Source of the DNA: an uncultured Actinomycetes bacterium
GTDB taxonomy: Bacteria; Actinomycetota; CALGFH01
Length of the DNA: 13,104 bases
Direction: 5' to 3'
NCBI GenBank assembly: GCA_937881255.1
Contig: CALGFH010000364.1
Location: 1-13,104 of the forward strand
The translations under genes and the position numbers were made by a program. Every line of letters begins with the position of its first letter. The first letter of the stretch is position 1. The notes below the pieces were generated by a model. The model was not told the origin of the DNA. It did not search any database and saw only the letters and a list, made by a program, of their open reading frames with translations. This document shows positions 1 to 7,096 of this stretch, piece by piece.

Positions 1-2
1 GC

Positions 3-1290
3 GGTTGGACACCATGGATCCCGGTCCCGGACTGGTTCTCCCACCAGAACCAGGGGGCCGGCATCGCCCTCGCCGACCTGGGCGGCAACGGCGCCCAGGA
101 TCTGGTGGTGGCCATGGTGGACGCCCCCGCCGGCAAGAACCAGGGCCTGTTCCGGATCGGCCGCGGCCTGGCCGCCGACGGAACCGTCAGCGGTGGTTGG
201 ACACCATGGATCCCGGTCCCGGACTGGTTCTCCCACCAGAACCAGGGGGCCGGCATCGCCCTCGCCGACCTGGGCGGCAACGGCGCCCAGGATCTGGTGG
301 TGGCCATGGTGGACGCCCCCGCCGGCAAGAACCAGGGCCTGTTCCGGATCGGCCGCGGCCTGGCCGCCGACGGAACCGTCAGCGGTGGTTGGACACCATG
401 GATCCCGGTCCCGGACTGGTTCTCCCACCAGAACCAGGGGGCCGGCATCGCCCTCGCCGACCTGGGCGGCAACGGCGCCCAGGATCTGGTGGTGGCCATG
501 GTGGACGCCCCCGCCGGCAAGAACCAGGGCCTGTTCCGGATCGGCCGCGGCCTGGCCGCCGACGGAACCGTCAGCGGTGGTTGGACACCATGGATCCCGG
601 TCCCGGACTGGTTCTCCCACCAGAACCAGGGGGCCGGGATCGCCCTCGCCGACCTGGGCGGCAACGGCGGTCAGGATCTGGTGGTGGCGATGGTCGACGC
701 CCCCGCGGGCAAGAACCAGGGCCTGTTCCGGGTCGGCCGCGGCCTGGCCGCCGACGGAACCGTCACCGGCGGTTGGACACCATGGATCCCGGTCCCGGAC
801 TGGTTCTCCCACCAGAACCAGGGTGTCGCCGTGACGGTGACGCCGCCCGACGGCCAGGGCCAGCGCGACCTGATTGTCCTCATGGTCGACAACCCTGCCC
901 AGAAGAACGCCGGCCTGTACCGGATCGGCCATGGCCTGGCCGCCGACGGAACCGTCACCGGCTGGACGCCGTGGATTGGCGTGCCGGACTGGTTCTCCTG
1001 GGAGAACCAGGGCTGCGGGGTCGCCGTCAGCACCGCTGGCGACGCCGCCGGCCGCGACCTGGTCGTCTTCCAGGTCGACAACGCCGTCGGCCAGAACCAG
1101 GCCTTCTACCGGATCGGGACGAACCTCGATGCCGGTGGGAACCCGCAGGGCGGCTGGGGACGGTGGATGGGGGTGCCGAACTGGTTCTCCCACGAGAACC
1201 AGGGCGGCGGCCTCGCCGCCACCGAGCTCGGCGGCGCCCGCAAACTGGTCGCCTTCATGATCGACAACCCGGCGCAGAAGAACGCCGGCC
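3..1290 (+). repeat. In-frame tandem array of 192-bp (64-codon) modules, seven visible
   Basis: The codon for the first Trp of the W-x-x-W motif recurs at 6, 198, 390, 582, 774, 963 and 1155, so the spacing is 192, 192, 192, 192, 189 and 192 bases. The copies at 5-196, 197-388 and 389-580 are identical by my reading. The fourth (581-772) has a handful of substitutions, mostly in its second half, and the last three are clearly diverged. The array therefore has a young, homogenised left end and an old right end next to the oxidase domain. Base 2 is C where the equivalent base 194 is T, so the copy beyond the left edge is not identical to copies 1-3. The modules carry degenerate versions of the Asp-rich calcium loop of FG-GAP repeats (ADLGGNGAQDL). 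Confidence 0.95.
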
Positions 1291-2819
1291 TGTATCAGCT
1301 CCTGGAGCTCGACCCCGATCCCGCCCGCGACGGCGCCTGGGAGCTGCTGGCGTTCCACTCCGGGGTCCTGGCGGTGCATGCCGCGCTGCTGCCTGATGGC
1401 AAGGTGCTGTTCTTCGCCGGCTCGGGGAGCAGCGGGGTGCGGTTCGACAGCCCGCTGTTCGGCGACGAGGACCAGGGCATCTTCACCAGCGTGGTCTGGG
1501 ATCCCCCCGGCAACGACTTCACCCACCCGCCGACGCTGCGGACCGCCGATGGGCGTCCCTTCGACTTGTTCTGCGGCGGCGACGGGTTCCTGCCCGACGG
1601 CCGCATGCTGTCGGCCGGGGGCACCCTGGACTACGGCCCGTTCAAGGGCCGCAAGGACGTCGCGGTGTTCGACTTCACCACCCAGCAGTGGTCCTTCGCG
1701 GCCCCGATGGAGCATGGGCGCTGGTACCCGACCCTGATCCCGCTCGGCGACGGAAGGATTCTCGCCACCACCGGCACAAACGAGTTCGGAACCGGCCTCA
1801 ACAAGGCGCTGGAGACCTACTCGGCCGCCACCAACACCTGGCAGGTCCAGCAGTTCGCGGCCGGCTTCCCCGGCCTGCCGCTGTACGCCCACCTGTTCCT
1901 CCTGGCCGACGGACGGGTGTTCTTCTCCGGGGGGCGGATGGACGACCCGCTGGATGTCCAGCCGTGCATCTTCGACCTGACCCAGAATCCCGTTCCCACC
2001 AAACCGGTCCCCGACCTGCTGGCCCCGGACACCCGCAACCAGTCGGCCAGCGTGCTCCTGCCGCCGGCCCAGGCCCAGCAGGTCCTGATCTGCGGCGGCG
2101 GCCCCGTCGGCATGGCCGATCAGACCGACGCCACCGACGCGGTCAGCGTCGTCGACCTGACCGCGGGCGACCCCCACTACGTCGCCGCCGCCCCCATGGG
2201 GCTGCCGCGGCTGCACCTCAACGCGGTCCTGCTGCCCGACCGCACCGTGTTCGTGGGTGGCGGCTCCCTCAAGCAGGAGGACCAGCCGCTGGCCAGGCTC
2301 GAAGCCGAGATCTACGACCCGGCCAGCGACAGCTGGAGCCTGATGGCGGCCGCGACCGTGCCGCGGCTGTACCACTCCACCGCCCTGCTGCTGGCCGACG
2401 GCCGGGTGGTGGCCGCCGGCGGCAACCCCGAGGGTGGCTCCCAGGTGGCCTGGGAGCCCCCCGACCCGCAGGAGGAGATGCGGCTCGAGGTGTTCAGCCC
2501 GCCCTACCTGTTCCGGGGGCCACGGCCCCAGCTCGCGGCCGCGCCGGCGACCGCCGGCTACGGCGAGACGGTGACGATCACCACCCCGCAGGCCGGCGCC
2601 ATCCGCTGGGTGTCGCTGGTCAAGAACGGCGTCACCACCCACTCCTTCGACAGCGGCCAGCGGCTGGTCGACCTCCCCATCACCTCGCGGGCCGGCGACA
2701 CCCTGCAGGCGGCGGTGCCGGCCAACCCCAACCTCGCCCCACCCGGCTGGTACATGCTGTTCCTGGTCGACCAGGACGGCGTGCCCTCCACGGCCAGCTG
2801 GATCCAGCTCACTCCCTGA
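3..2819 (+). CDS. AA5 copper radical oxidase (galactose/glyoxal oxidase-like) with N-terminal FG-GAP-like repeats, 5' end missing
   Basis: The frame is open from the left window edge, so the true start and any signal peptide lie outside; the first in-window ATG (105) is internal to a repeat. About 430 residues of 64-residue modules (WTPWIPVPDWFS...DLVV...LFRIG) resemble FG-GAP/VCBS propeller blades. A kelch-type galactose oxidase domain then follows, with a DUF1929-like E-set domain at the end (from about 2520). Galactose oxidase copper-site residues are all matched by eye: the Cys of the Tyr-Cys cofactor (codon 1572, FCGGDG), its partner Tyr (1725, GRWYPT), axial Tyr and ligand His (2370 and 2373, RLYHST), and the last ligand His (2640, VTTHSF). 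Spacing agrees with the family. Such enzymes oxidise alcohols or aldehydes with O2, giving H2O2, and are normally secreted. The second-shell Trp of fungal galactose oxidase is not evident, so the substrate probably differs. The gene ends 2 bases before the convergent SDR gene. Confidence 0.9.
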   Translation, partial: GWTPWIPVPDWFSHQNQGAGIALADLGGNGAQDLVVAMVDAPAGKNQGLFRIGRGLAADGTVSGGWTPWIPVPDWFSHQNQGAGIALADLGGNGAQDLVVAMVDAPAGKNQGLFRIGRGLAADGTVSGGWTPWIPVPDWFSHQNQGAGIALADLGGNGAQDLVVAMVDAPAGKNQGLFRIGRGLAADGTVSGGWTPWIPVPDWFSHQNQGAGIALADLGGNGGQDLVVAMVDAPAGKNQGLFRVGRGLAADGTVTGGWTPWIPVPDWFSHQNQGVAVTVTPPDGQGQRDLIVLMVDNPAQKNAGLYRIGHGLAADGTVTGWTPWIGVPDWFSWENQGCGVAVSTAGDAAGRDLVVFQVDNAVGQNQAFYRIGTNLDAGGNPQGGWGRWMGVPNWFSHENQGGGLAATELGGARKLVAFMIDNPAQKNAGLYQLLELDPDPARDGAWELLAFHSGVLAVHAALLPDGKVLFFAGSGSSGVRFDSPLFGDEDQGIFTSVVWDPPGNDFTHPPTLRTADGRPFDLFCGGDGFLPDGRMLSAGGTLDYGPFKGRKDVAVFDFTTQQWSFAAPMEHGRWYPTLIPLGDGRILATTGTNEFGTGLNKALETYSAATNTWQVQQFAAGFPGLPLYAHLFLLADGRVFFSGGRMDDPLDVQPCIFDLTQNPVPTKPVPDLLAPDTRNQSASVLLPPAQAQQVLICGGGPVGMADQTDATDAVSVVDLTAGDPHYVAAAPMGLPRLHLNAVLLPDRTVFVGGGSLKQEDQPLARLEAEIYDPASDSWSLMAAATVPRLYHSTALLLADGRVVAAGGNPEGGSQVAWEPPDPQEEMRLEVFSPPYLFRGPRPQLAAAPATAGYGETVTITTPQAGAIRWVSLVKNGVTTHSFDSGQRLVDLPITSRAGDTLQAAVPANPNLAPPGWYMLFLVDQDGVPSTASWIQLTP

Positions 2820-2821
2820 CG

Positions 2822-3613
2822 CTACCTCGCCGGGACGTGGCCGCAGGTGAGGTTCACGCCGGTGGCGGTCATGGCGGCGGCGTGGTCGGAGGCGATGAAG
2901 GCGGCCACGTCGCCGAGCTCGGCCAGGGAGGTCAGGCGGTTCAGCTGGGTGCTCCGCCGCATCCAGGCGATCAGCTCGGCGCGGGTCATGCCGTCGGCCG
3001 GCCCGGCGCCGTAGGCGGGATGGATCCCGTCGGCGAGGGCCTCGGGGAGGCCGGTCGTCTGGAGCCAGACGACGCGGACGCCGTGGGGGCCCAGCTCGCG
3101 GGCCCACTGGCGGCACTGGCTCTCGATGGCGTCGAAGGTGACGCCGGTGCCGCCGACCTCGGGGAGGGCCGGGCGGGCGGTGGTGGCCGTGATGGCCATG
3201 ATCACGCCCGACCCCTGCCTGGTCATGTGGCGCGCGGCCGCCCTGGTGGTCAGGAACTGCGACCGCATGGCGACGGTGATCGGGCGGGCGAAGTCCTCCA
3301 GGGACAGCTCGAGCAGGGGGACGCCGTGGACGTCGCCGTGGCTGATGGCGTTGAAGGACACGTCGATGCCGCCGGCCCTGGCGGCCACGGCGTCGGCGTG
3401 CTCGTCCACGGCCCGCTGGTCGAGCGCGTCGACCTCCGCCGTCTCGACCGACCCTCCGGAGCCGGAGAGCTCCTCGGCCACCTGGTCGAGCGTGGCGCGG
3501 GTGCGGCCGGCGAGGAAGACCCGCGCGCCCTCGCGGGCGAAGGCACGGGCCACGGCGGCACCCACCGACCCGGCCCCTCCGTAGATCACGGCGTTCTTGC
3601 GCTCCAGCAGCAA
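2822..3613 (-). CDS. SDR-fold oxidoreductase homologue with non-canonical active site
   Basis: A short-chain dehydrogenase/reductase of 263 residues from the chosen start, the usual family length. Seen: a Rossmann nucleotide-binding glycine motif GGAGSVG (residues 12-18) after strand NAVIY, the NAxS-type turn FNAISHGD, and the C-terminal ELGPHGVRVV strand typical of SDRs. Aligned back from ELGPHGVRV, the catalytic Tyr and Lys positions are Thr156 and Phe160, and the usual Ser lies in an ITATT stretch. The standard catalytic triad therefore appears to be lost or replaced. A TTG start at 3613 is preferred because GGGGAGGG (3619-3626) sits 5 bases upstream. GTG at 3619 overlaps that site, and ATG at 3667 would add 18 residues that do not look like the SDR family. 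The gene converges on the oxidase and diverges from the cyclase-STAND gene. Substrate unknown. Confidence 0.85.
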   Translation of the reverse strand: MLLERKNAVIYGGAGSVGAAVARAFAREGARVFLAGRTRATLDQVAEELSGSGGSVETAEVDALDQRAVDEHADAVAARAGGIDVSFNAISHGDVHGVPLLELSLEDFARPITVAMRSQFLTTRAAARHMTRQGSGVIMAITATTARPALPEVGGTGVTFDAIESQCRQWARELGPHGVRVVWLQTTGLPEALADGIHPAYGAGPADGMTRAELIAWMRRSTQLNRLTSLAELGDVAAFIASDHAAAMTATGVNLTCGHVPAR

Positions 3614-3618
3614 CGTCA

Positions 3619-3626
3619 CCCTCCCC
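3619..3626 (-). promoter_or_regulatory. Ribosome binding site of the SDR gene (decides a TTG start)
   Basis: The minus strand reads GGGGAGGG, then five bases, then TTG at 3613. The spacing favours TTG over the GTG at 3619, which would lie on the site itself, and over the ATG at 3667, which has no purine-rich site ahead of it. Confidence 0.6.
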
Positions 3627-3654
3627 GAGGTCGAGTACGCGATCGGGCACCCGC

Positions 3655-3664
3655 AGCATAGAGT
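3655..3664. promoter_or_regulatory. Overlapping divergent -10 boxes (SDR gene and cyclase-STAND gene)
   Basis: The plus strand has TAGAGT at 3659-3664, which ends six bases before the ATG at 3671, the geometry expected for a leaderless transcript. The minus strand has TATGCT at 3660-3655, which would start a transcript near 3648 with a short leader holding the SDR ribosome binding site. The two hexamers share the TA step at 3659-3660. No good -35 hexamer is seen on either side, so this is a prediction from -10 sequence and spacing only. Confidence 0.5.
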
Positions 3665-3670
3665 CATCGG

Positions 3671-6301
3671 ATGACCGACCTGCCGACCGGGACCGTGACC
3701 TTCCTGTTCACCGACATCGAGGGCTCGACCAGCCTCCTCCAGGAGCTTGGCGACCGGTACCCGGCGGTCCTGGACGAGCACGCGGCGATCATCCGGCGGG
3801 CCGTCGCCGACGGCGGCGGGATCGAGGTCAGCACCCACGGGGACGCCTTCTTCGCCGTGTTCCGCAGCCCGGCCGGGGCGGTCGGGGCGGCCGCCGCGGC
3901 CCAGCGGGGCCTGGCCGCGAACGACTGGTCGCCCGGCCCGCCGGTGCGGGTCCGGATGGGGGCCCACACCGGGGAGGGGGCCCTGGGCGGGGACGACTAC
4001 GCCGGCATCGACGTGCACCGGGCGGCCCGGATCGCCGACGCCGCCCACGGTGGGCAGGTGCTCCTGTCGGACGCCACCCGGGGGCTGGTCCAGCACGCCC
4101 TCCCGGCCGGCACCTCCCTCCGCGACCTGGGCGCGCACCACCTGCGCGGGATCGCGGGCCCGGAGCGGCTCCACCAGCTGGTCGTCGAGGGCCTCCCCGC
4201 GGACTTCCCGGCTCCAAGGACGCCGGACGCCAGGCCGAGCAACCTGCCGCCGCAGCTCACCTCGTTCGTGGGCCGGGAGGAGGAGATCGCCGAGGTGGAG
4301 CGGCTCCTCGGCCGTACCCGCCTGCTCACCCTGACCGGGCCCGGGGGGTCAGGGAAGTCCCGGCTGGCCCTTCGGGTGGCCACCGACCTGCTCCCCCAGT
4401 ACCGGGACGGCTCCTGCTTCGTCGACCTGTCCCCGGTGACCGACCCGGCGCTGGTCCCGGCGGCGGTGGCCAACGCGCTGGGGGTCCCGGAGTCGCCCGA
4501 GCGCCCGATCCTCGACGGGGTCAAGGACCATCTCCGCCACCGTGAGCTCCTCCAGGTGGTCGACAACTTCGAGCAGGTCGCCGAGGCGGGCCCGGTGATC
4601 GAGGAGCTCCTCACGGCCGCGCCCAAGCTGCGGACGCTGGTCACCTCCCGGGTCGTGCTGTCGCTCCGTGGCGAGCAGGAGTATCCGGTCCCGCCGCTCC
4701 AGGTTCCCGACCCCGAGCGGCTCCCCCGGGACCTGGCCGCGCTCACCGAGGTCGAGGCGGTGCGGCTGTTCGCCGATCGGGCCCAGGCGGCCAGCCCCCG
4801 GTTCGCGCTGACCGAGCAGAATGCCCCGGTCGTCGCCGAGATCACCGCCCGGCTGGACGGCCTGCCCCTGGCCGTCGAGCTGGCCGCCACCCGGGCCAAG
4901 GTGCTCACGCCCGAGCAGATCCTGGCCCGCCTCAAGTCGCGGCTGTCGATCCTCACCTCCGGGTCACGCAGCGTGCCCGAGCGCCAGCGGACCCTGCGGG
5001 CCGCCATCGCCTGGAGCTACGACCTGCTCGACCCGGTCGAGCGCCGCCTGTTCGCCCGGCTGTCGGTGTTCACCGGGGGCTGGGCGTTCGAGTCGGCCGA
5101 GGCGGTGTGCGACCCGGAGGAGCTCGGGGTGGACGCCCTCGACGGGCTGACCTCGCTGGTGGACAAGTCGCTGATCCGCAGAACCGAGCCGCCCGGGCAC
5201 CCGTCGCGGTTCTCGATGCTGGAGACGATCCGGGAGTTCGGCTACGAGCGGCTGGAGGCCGCCGGCGAGCTCGAGCTGGTCCGCCGGCGCCACGCCGAGC
5301 ACTACCTCAGCCTGGCCGTGGACGCCGAGCCCCACCTCACCGCCACCGACCAGGGCGAGTGGCTGGACCGCTGCGAGGCCGAGCACGCCAACCTCCGCAC
5401 GGCCCTCCGCTGGGCCATCGACCAGGGCGAGGCCGGCCCGGCCCAGGCGGCCGCCGGAGCCCTGTGGCGCTTCTGGCAGCAGCGGGGGCACCTGGCCGAG
5501 GGCCGCCAGTGGCTCGACGAGACCCTGGCCATGCCGTCAGGGCAGGCCCCGACCGCGGCCCGGGCGAAGGCCCTGGCCGGGGCGGGCGGGATCGCGTGGT
5601 GGAGCGACCGGGGGGCGTCACGTGGCTTCTACGACGAGGCCCTGGGGATCGAACGGGAGCTCGGCGACCCGGCCCGCCTCGCCGAGGCCCTCTACAACCG
5701 GTCGTTCGTCGCCGCCGGCGAGCACGACCTCGAGTCCGCCGCCGGCCTGCTCGACGAGAGCCTCGCCCTGTTCCGTCAGGTCGGCGACGAGCCCGGGGCG
5801 GCCAGGGTCCTGGTGATGCAGGTGGTCCCGGACGCGATGGCCGGTGCCTGGGAGCGCGTGATCGCCCGGATCGAGGAGGTGACGGCGATCTGGCGCCGGA
5901 TGGACGACCGCCTCAACCTCGCCTTCGGGCTGATCTGGCTGGCCTTCGCCTCCGGCCGCGCCGGCCGCCCGGACGACGCCCGCGCCACCGCCCTTGAGGC
6001 CCTCGAGCTGTTCCGCGAGGCCGACAACGCCACCGGGATCGCCCTCGCCTTCCTGGACCTGGCGTTCCTGCTGACCTGGGAGGGCCGCCACACCGACGCC
6101 ATCCGGATGGCCGGCGCCGCCGAGCGCATGCGCGACCTGGCCGGCGGCGGCCCGACCCCCGGCTTCGGGGGCATGCTCGAGGGCGATCCCGCGGCCGAGG
6201 CCGGCGCCCACCTGACCGAGGACGCGGCCAGGCGTGCCTGGCGGGAGGGCCTGGCCATGAGCGTCCCGGAGGCGGTGTCGGTGGTCACGGGTCCGCGGTA
6301 G
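3671..6301 (+). CDS. Class III nucleotide cyclase domain - STAND/NB-ARC-type ATPase - TPR-like regulator
   Basis: An 876-residue multidomain signalling protein. Residues 5-175 form a class III adenylate/guanylate cyclase domain: FTDIEGST supplies metal Asp15 and HGDAFF supplies Asp58. The catalytic Asn position is His116 in DVHRAAR, and Arg120 is kept. Residues 190-480 are an AP-ATPase/NB-ARC-like STAND module with Walker A GPGGSGKS (223-230), Walker B-like VVDNFEQV (296-303), VTSR (324-327) and GLPLAVELAA (397-406). The rest (about 540-876) is alanine-rich and helical, consistent with TPR-type repeats. There is no C-terminal LuxR helix-turn-helix, unlike many STAND regulators. The ATG is supported by the family's typical opening (LPTGTVTFLFTDIEGST) and by a TANNNT box six bases upstream; no Shine-Dalgarno sequence is present. 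Cyclase activity is uncertain because of the His substitution. Ligand and output are unknown. Confidence 0.9.
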   Translation: MTDLPTGTVTFLFTDIEGSTSLLQELGDRYPAVLDEHAAIIRRAVADGGGIEVSTHGDAFFAVFRSPAGAVGAAAAAQRGLAANDWSPGPPVRVRMGAHTGEGALGGDDYAGIDVHRAARIADAAHGGQVLLSDATRGLVQHALPAGTSLRDLGAHHLRGIAGPERLHQLVVEGLPADFPAPRTPDARPSNLPPQLTSFVGREEEIAEVERLLGRTRLLTLTGPGGSGKSRLALRVATDLLPQYRDGSCFVDLSPVTDPALVPAAVANALGVPESPERPILDGVKDHLRHRELLQVVDNFEQVAEAGPVIEELLTAAPKLRTLVTSRVVLSLRGEQEYPVPPLQVPDPERLPRDLAALTEVEAVRLFADRAQAASPRFALTEQNAPVVAEITARLDGLPLAVELAATRAKVLTPEQILARLKSRLSILTSGSRSVPERQRTLRAAIAWSYDLLDPVERRLFARLSVFTGGWAFESAEAVCDPEELGVDALDGLTSLVDKSLIRRTEPPGHPSRFSMLETIREFGYERLEAAGELELVRRRHAEHYLSLAVDAEPHLTATDQGEWLDRCEAEHANLRTALRWAIDQGEAGPAQAAAGALWRFWQQRGHLAEGRQWLDETLAMPSGQAPTAARAKALAGAGGIAWWSDRGASRGFYDEALGIERELGDPARLAEALYNRSFVAAGEHDLESAAGLLDESLALFRQVGDEPGAARVLVMQVVPDAMAGAWERVIARIEEVTAIWRRMDDRLNLAFGLIWLAFASGRAGRPDDARATALEALELFREADNATGIALAFLDLAFLLTWEGRHTDAIRMAGAAERMRDLAGGGPTPGFGGMLEGDPAAEAGAHLTEDAARRAWREGLAMSVPEAVSVVTGPR

Positions 6302-6327
6302 GCTTCCCGGGTTCAGGCGGCCACACC

Positions 6328-6336
6328 AAGGAGGGG
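6328..6336 (+). promoter_or_regulatory. Ribosome binding site of the VOC gene
   Basis: AAGGAGGGG lies just before the ATG at 6340. It is notable because the large gene upstream has no such site, so the VOC gene is set up for ordinary leadered translation. Confidence 0.75.
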
Positions 6337-6339
6337 CAG

Positions 6340-6750
6340 ATGGCAGCTCGACTCAACCCGTACATCGGCTTCAAGGACAACGCGCGCCAGGCCATGGAGT
6401 TCTACAAGGACGTCTTCGGCGGCGAGCTGACCGTGAACACCTTCGGTGAGTTCGGCGCGCCGGGCAGGGACGCCGACAAGGTCATGCACGCCCAGCTCGA
6501 GACCGAGCGTGGCTTCACGCTGATGGCCTCCGACACCCCGCCCGAGATGGAGCGCAACCCCGGCGACAACATCTCCATCAGCCTCAGCGGCGAGGACGCC
6601 GACGAGCTGCGCGGCTACTGGTCGAAGCTGTCGGACGGCGGCACCGTGACGATGCCCCTGGAGAAGCAGATGTGGGGCGACGAGTTCGGCATGTGCGTGG
6701 ACCGGTTCGGCATCCCCTGGATGGTCAACATCACCCAGCCGCAGTCGTAA
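6340..6750 (+). CDS. VOC superfamily protein, PhnB/glyoxalase-like
   Basis: A 136-residue protein of the vicinal oxygen chelate fold, in the PhnB / 3-demethylubiquinone methyltransferase-like group. It opens with NPYIGFKDNARQAMEFYKDVFGG and ends with DRFGIPWMVNI, both typical of this group, and its length is close to the usual 135-150 residues. A strong ribosome binding site AAGGAGGGG (6328-6336) precedes the ATG by three bases. Members often bind a divalent metal or act as small-molecule binding or resistance proteins, but most have no known substrate. It follows the cyclase-STAND gene after 38 bases and could be co-transcribed with it. The assignment to the fold is firm; the function is open. 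Confidence 0.9.
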   Translation: MAARLNPYIGFKDNARQAMEFYKDVFGGELTVNTFGEFGAPGRDADKVMHAQLETERGFTLMASDTPPEMERNPGDNISISLSGEDADELRGYWSKLSDGGTVTMPLEKQMWGDEFGMCVDRFGIPWMVNITQPQS

Positions 6751-6759
6751 CCCCCGGAT

Positions 6760-6780
6760 GGCCGCGCCGGGCGGCCGCCC
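6760..6780. terminator. GC-rich inverted repeat between two converging genes, possible terminator
   Basis: GGCCG (6760-6764) and CGGCC (6772-6776) can pair across a 7-base loop. Overlapping them, 6769-6780 (GGGCGGCCGCCC) is a perfect 12-base palindrome. The element lies in the 30 bases between the converging VOC and Rho-N-like genes, where a two-way terminator would be expected. There is no T-run on either side, so it does not fit a textbook intrinsic terminator. Confidence 0.3.
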
Positions 6781-7050
6781 TCATTTGTGGCCGAGGGCGC
6801 GGGCCAGCTCGGCGCGGCCCATCTTGGAACGGCCGGGGAGGTTGCGGCGCTTGGCCTCCTCGTAGAGCTCCTGGCGGGTCTTGGGGGACGAGCCGCCGGT
6901 GCGCTTGCGCTGGGCGACCGCGGCGCCCTGCTTGCCCAGCTCGGAGCGGGTCTTGGCCGGCATGCTGGCGATCGAGCGTTGCTTCTTGGCGCCGGCCTGC
7001 GCCTTCTTGACGTTGCTCTTGGCGGCCTTGACCTGCTTCTTCGTGGCCAT
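6781..7050 (-). CDS. Small basic protein with Rho-N/SAP-like C-terminal motif
   Basis: An 89-residue, strongly basic protein. Residues 1-26 are Lys/Ala-rich like a histone-type tail. Residues 57-86 (KTRQELYEEAKRRNLPGRSKMGRAELARAL) match the helix-extended-loop-helix pattern of Rho N-terminal/SAP-like motifs, which bind nucleic acids. An earlier stretch, KTRSELGKQGA (33-43), looks like a partial second copy of the motif's first helix. The ATG at 7050 has a good ribosome binding site, GGGAGG, seven bases ahead on the minus strand. The gene diverges from the DUF1992 gene over 46 bases. A nucleic-acid-associated role is inferred from charge and motif; no specific function is known to me. Confidence 0.8.
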   Translation of the reverse strand: MATKKQVKAAKSNVKKAQAGAKKQRSIASMPAKTRSELGKQGAAVAQRKRTGGSSPKTRQELYEEAKRRNLPGRSKMGRAELARALGHK

Positions 7051-7084
7051 GTGCTGACCTCCCTCATGGCAGCGTGGGGCTTTG

Positions 7085-7090
7085 TAGACT
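7085..7090 (+). promoter_or_regulatory. -10 box for a leaderless DUF1992 transcript
   Basis: TAGACT fits TANNNT and ends six bases before the ATG at 7097, so a start seven bases downstream would fall on the A of the ATG. There is no Shine-Dalgarno sequence before this ATG. The hexamer and spacing are almost the same as for the cyclase-STAND gene (TAGAGT, six bases). No clear -35 box. Confidence 0.5.
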
Positions 7091-7096
7091 CATACC

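Noticed and set aside
3..772. Repeat array read as CRISPR or satellite
   Set aside because: Units are 192 bases, directly adjacent with no unique spacers, and keep one reading frame of a recognisable protein.
5..1396. Long open frame across the repeat array (Pro/Arg/Gly-rich repeats)
   Set aside because: Because the repeat unit is a multiple of three, every frame without a stop in one copy stays open through all copies. The translation is low-complexity, and the frame that continues into the oxidase domain is the real one.
1688..3661. A 657-codon plus-strand frame spanning the oxidase end and the SDR gene
   Set aside because: It runs through the end of one well-supported gene and antisense to another; the translation is Arg/Gly/Pro-rich with no recognisable domain.
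3614..4174. N-terminal extension of the SDR gene to about 450 codons
   Set aside because: The added part is antisense to the cyclase domain and resembles no SDR. A ribosome binding site supports the TTG at 3613.
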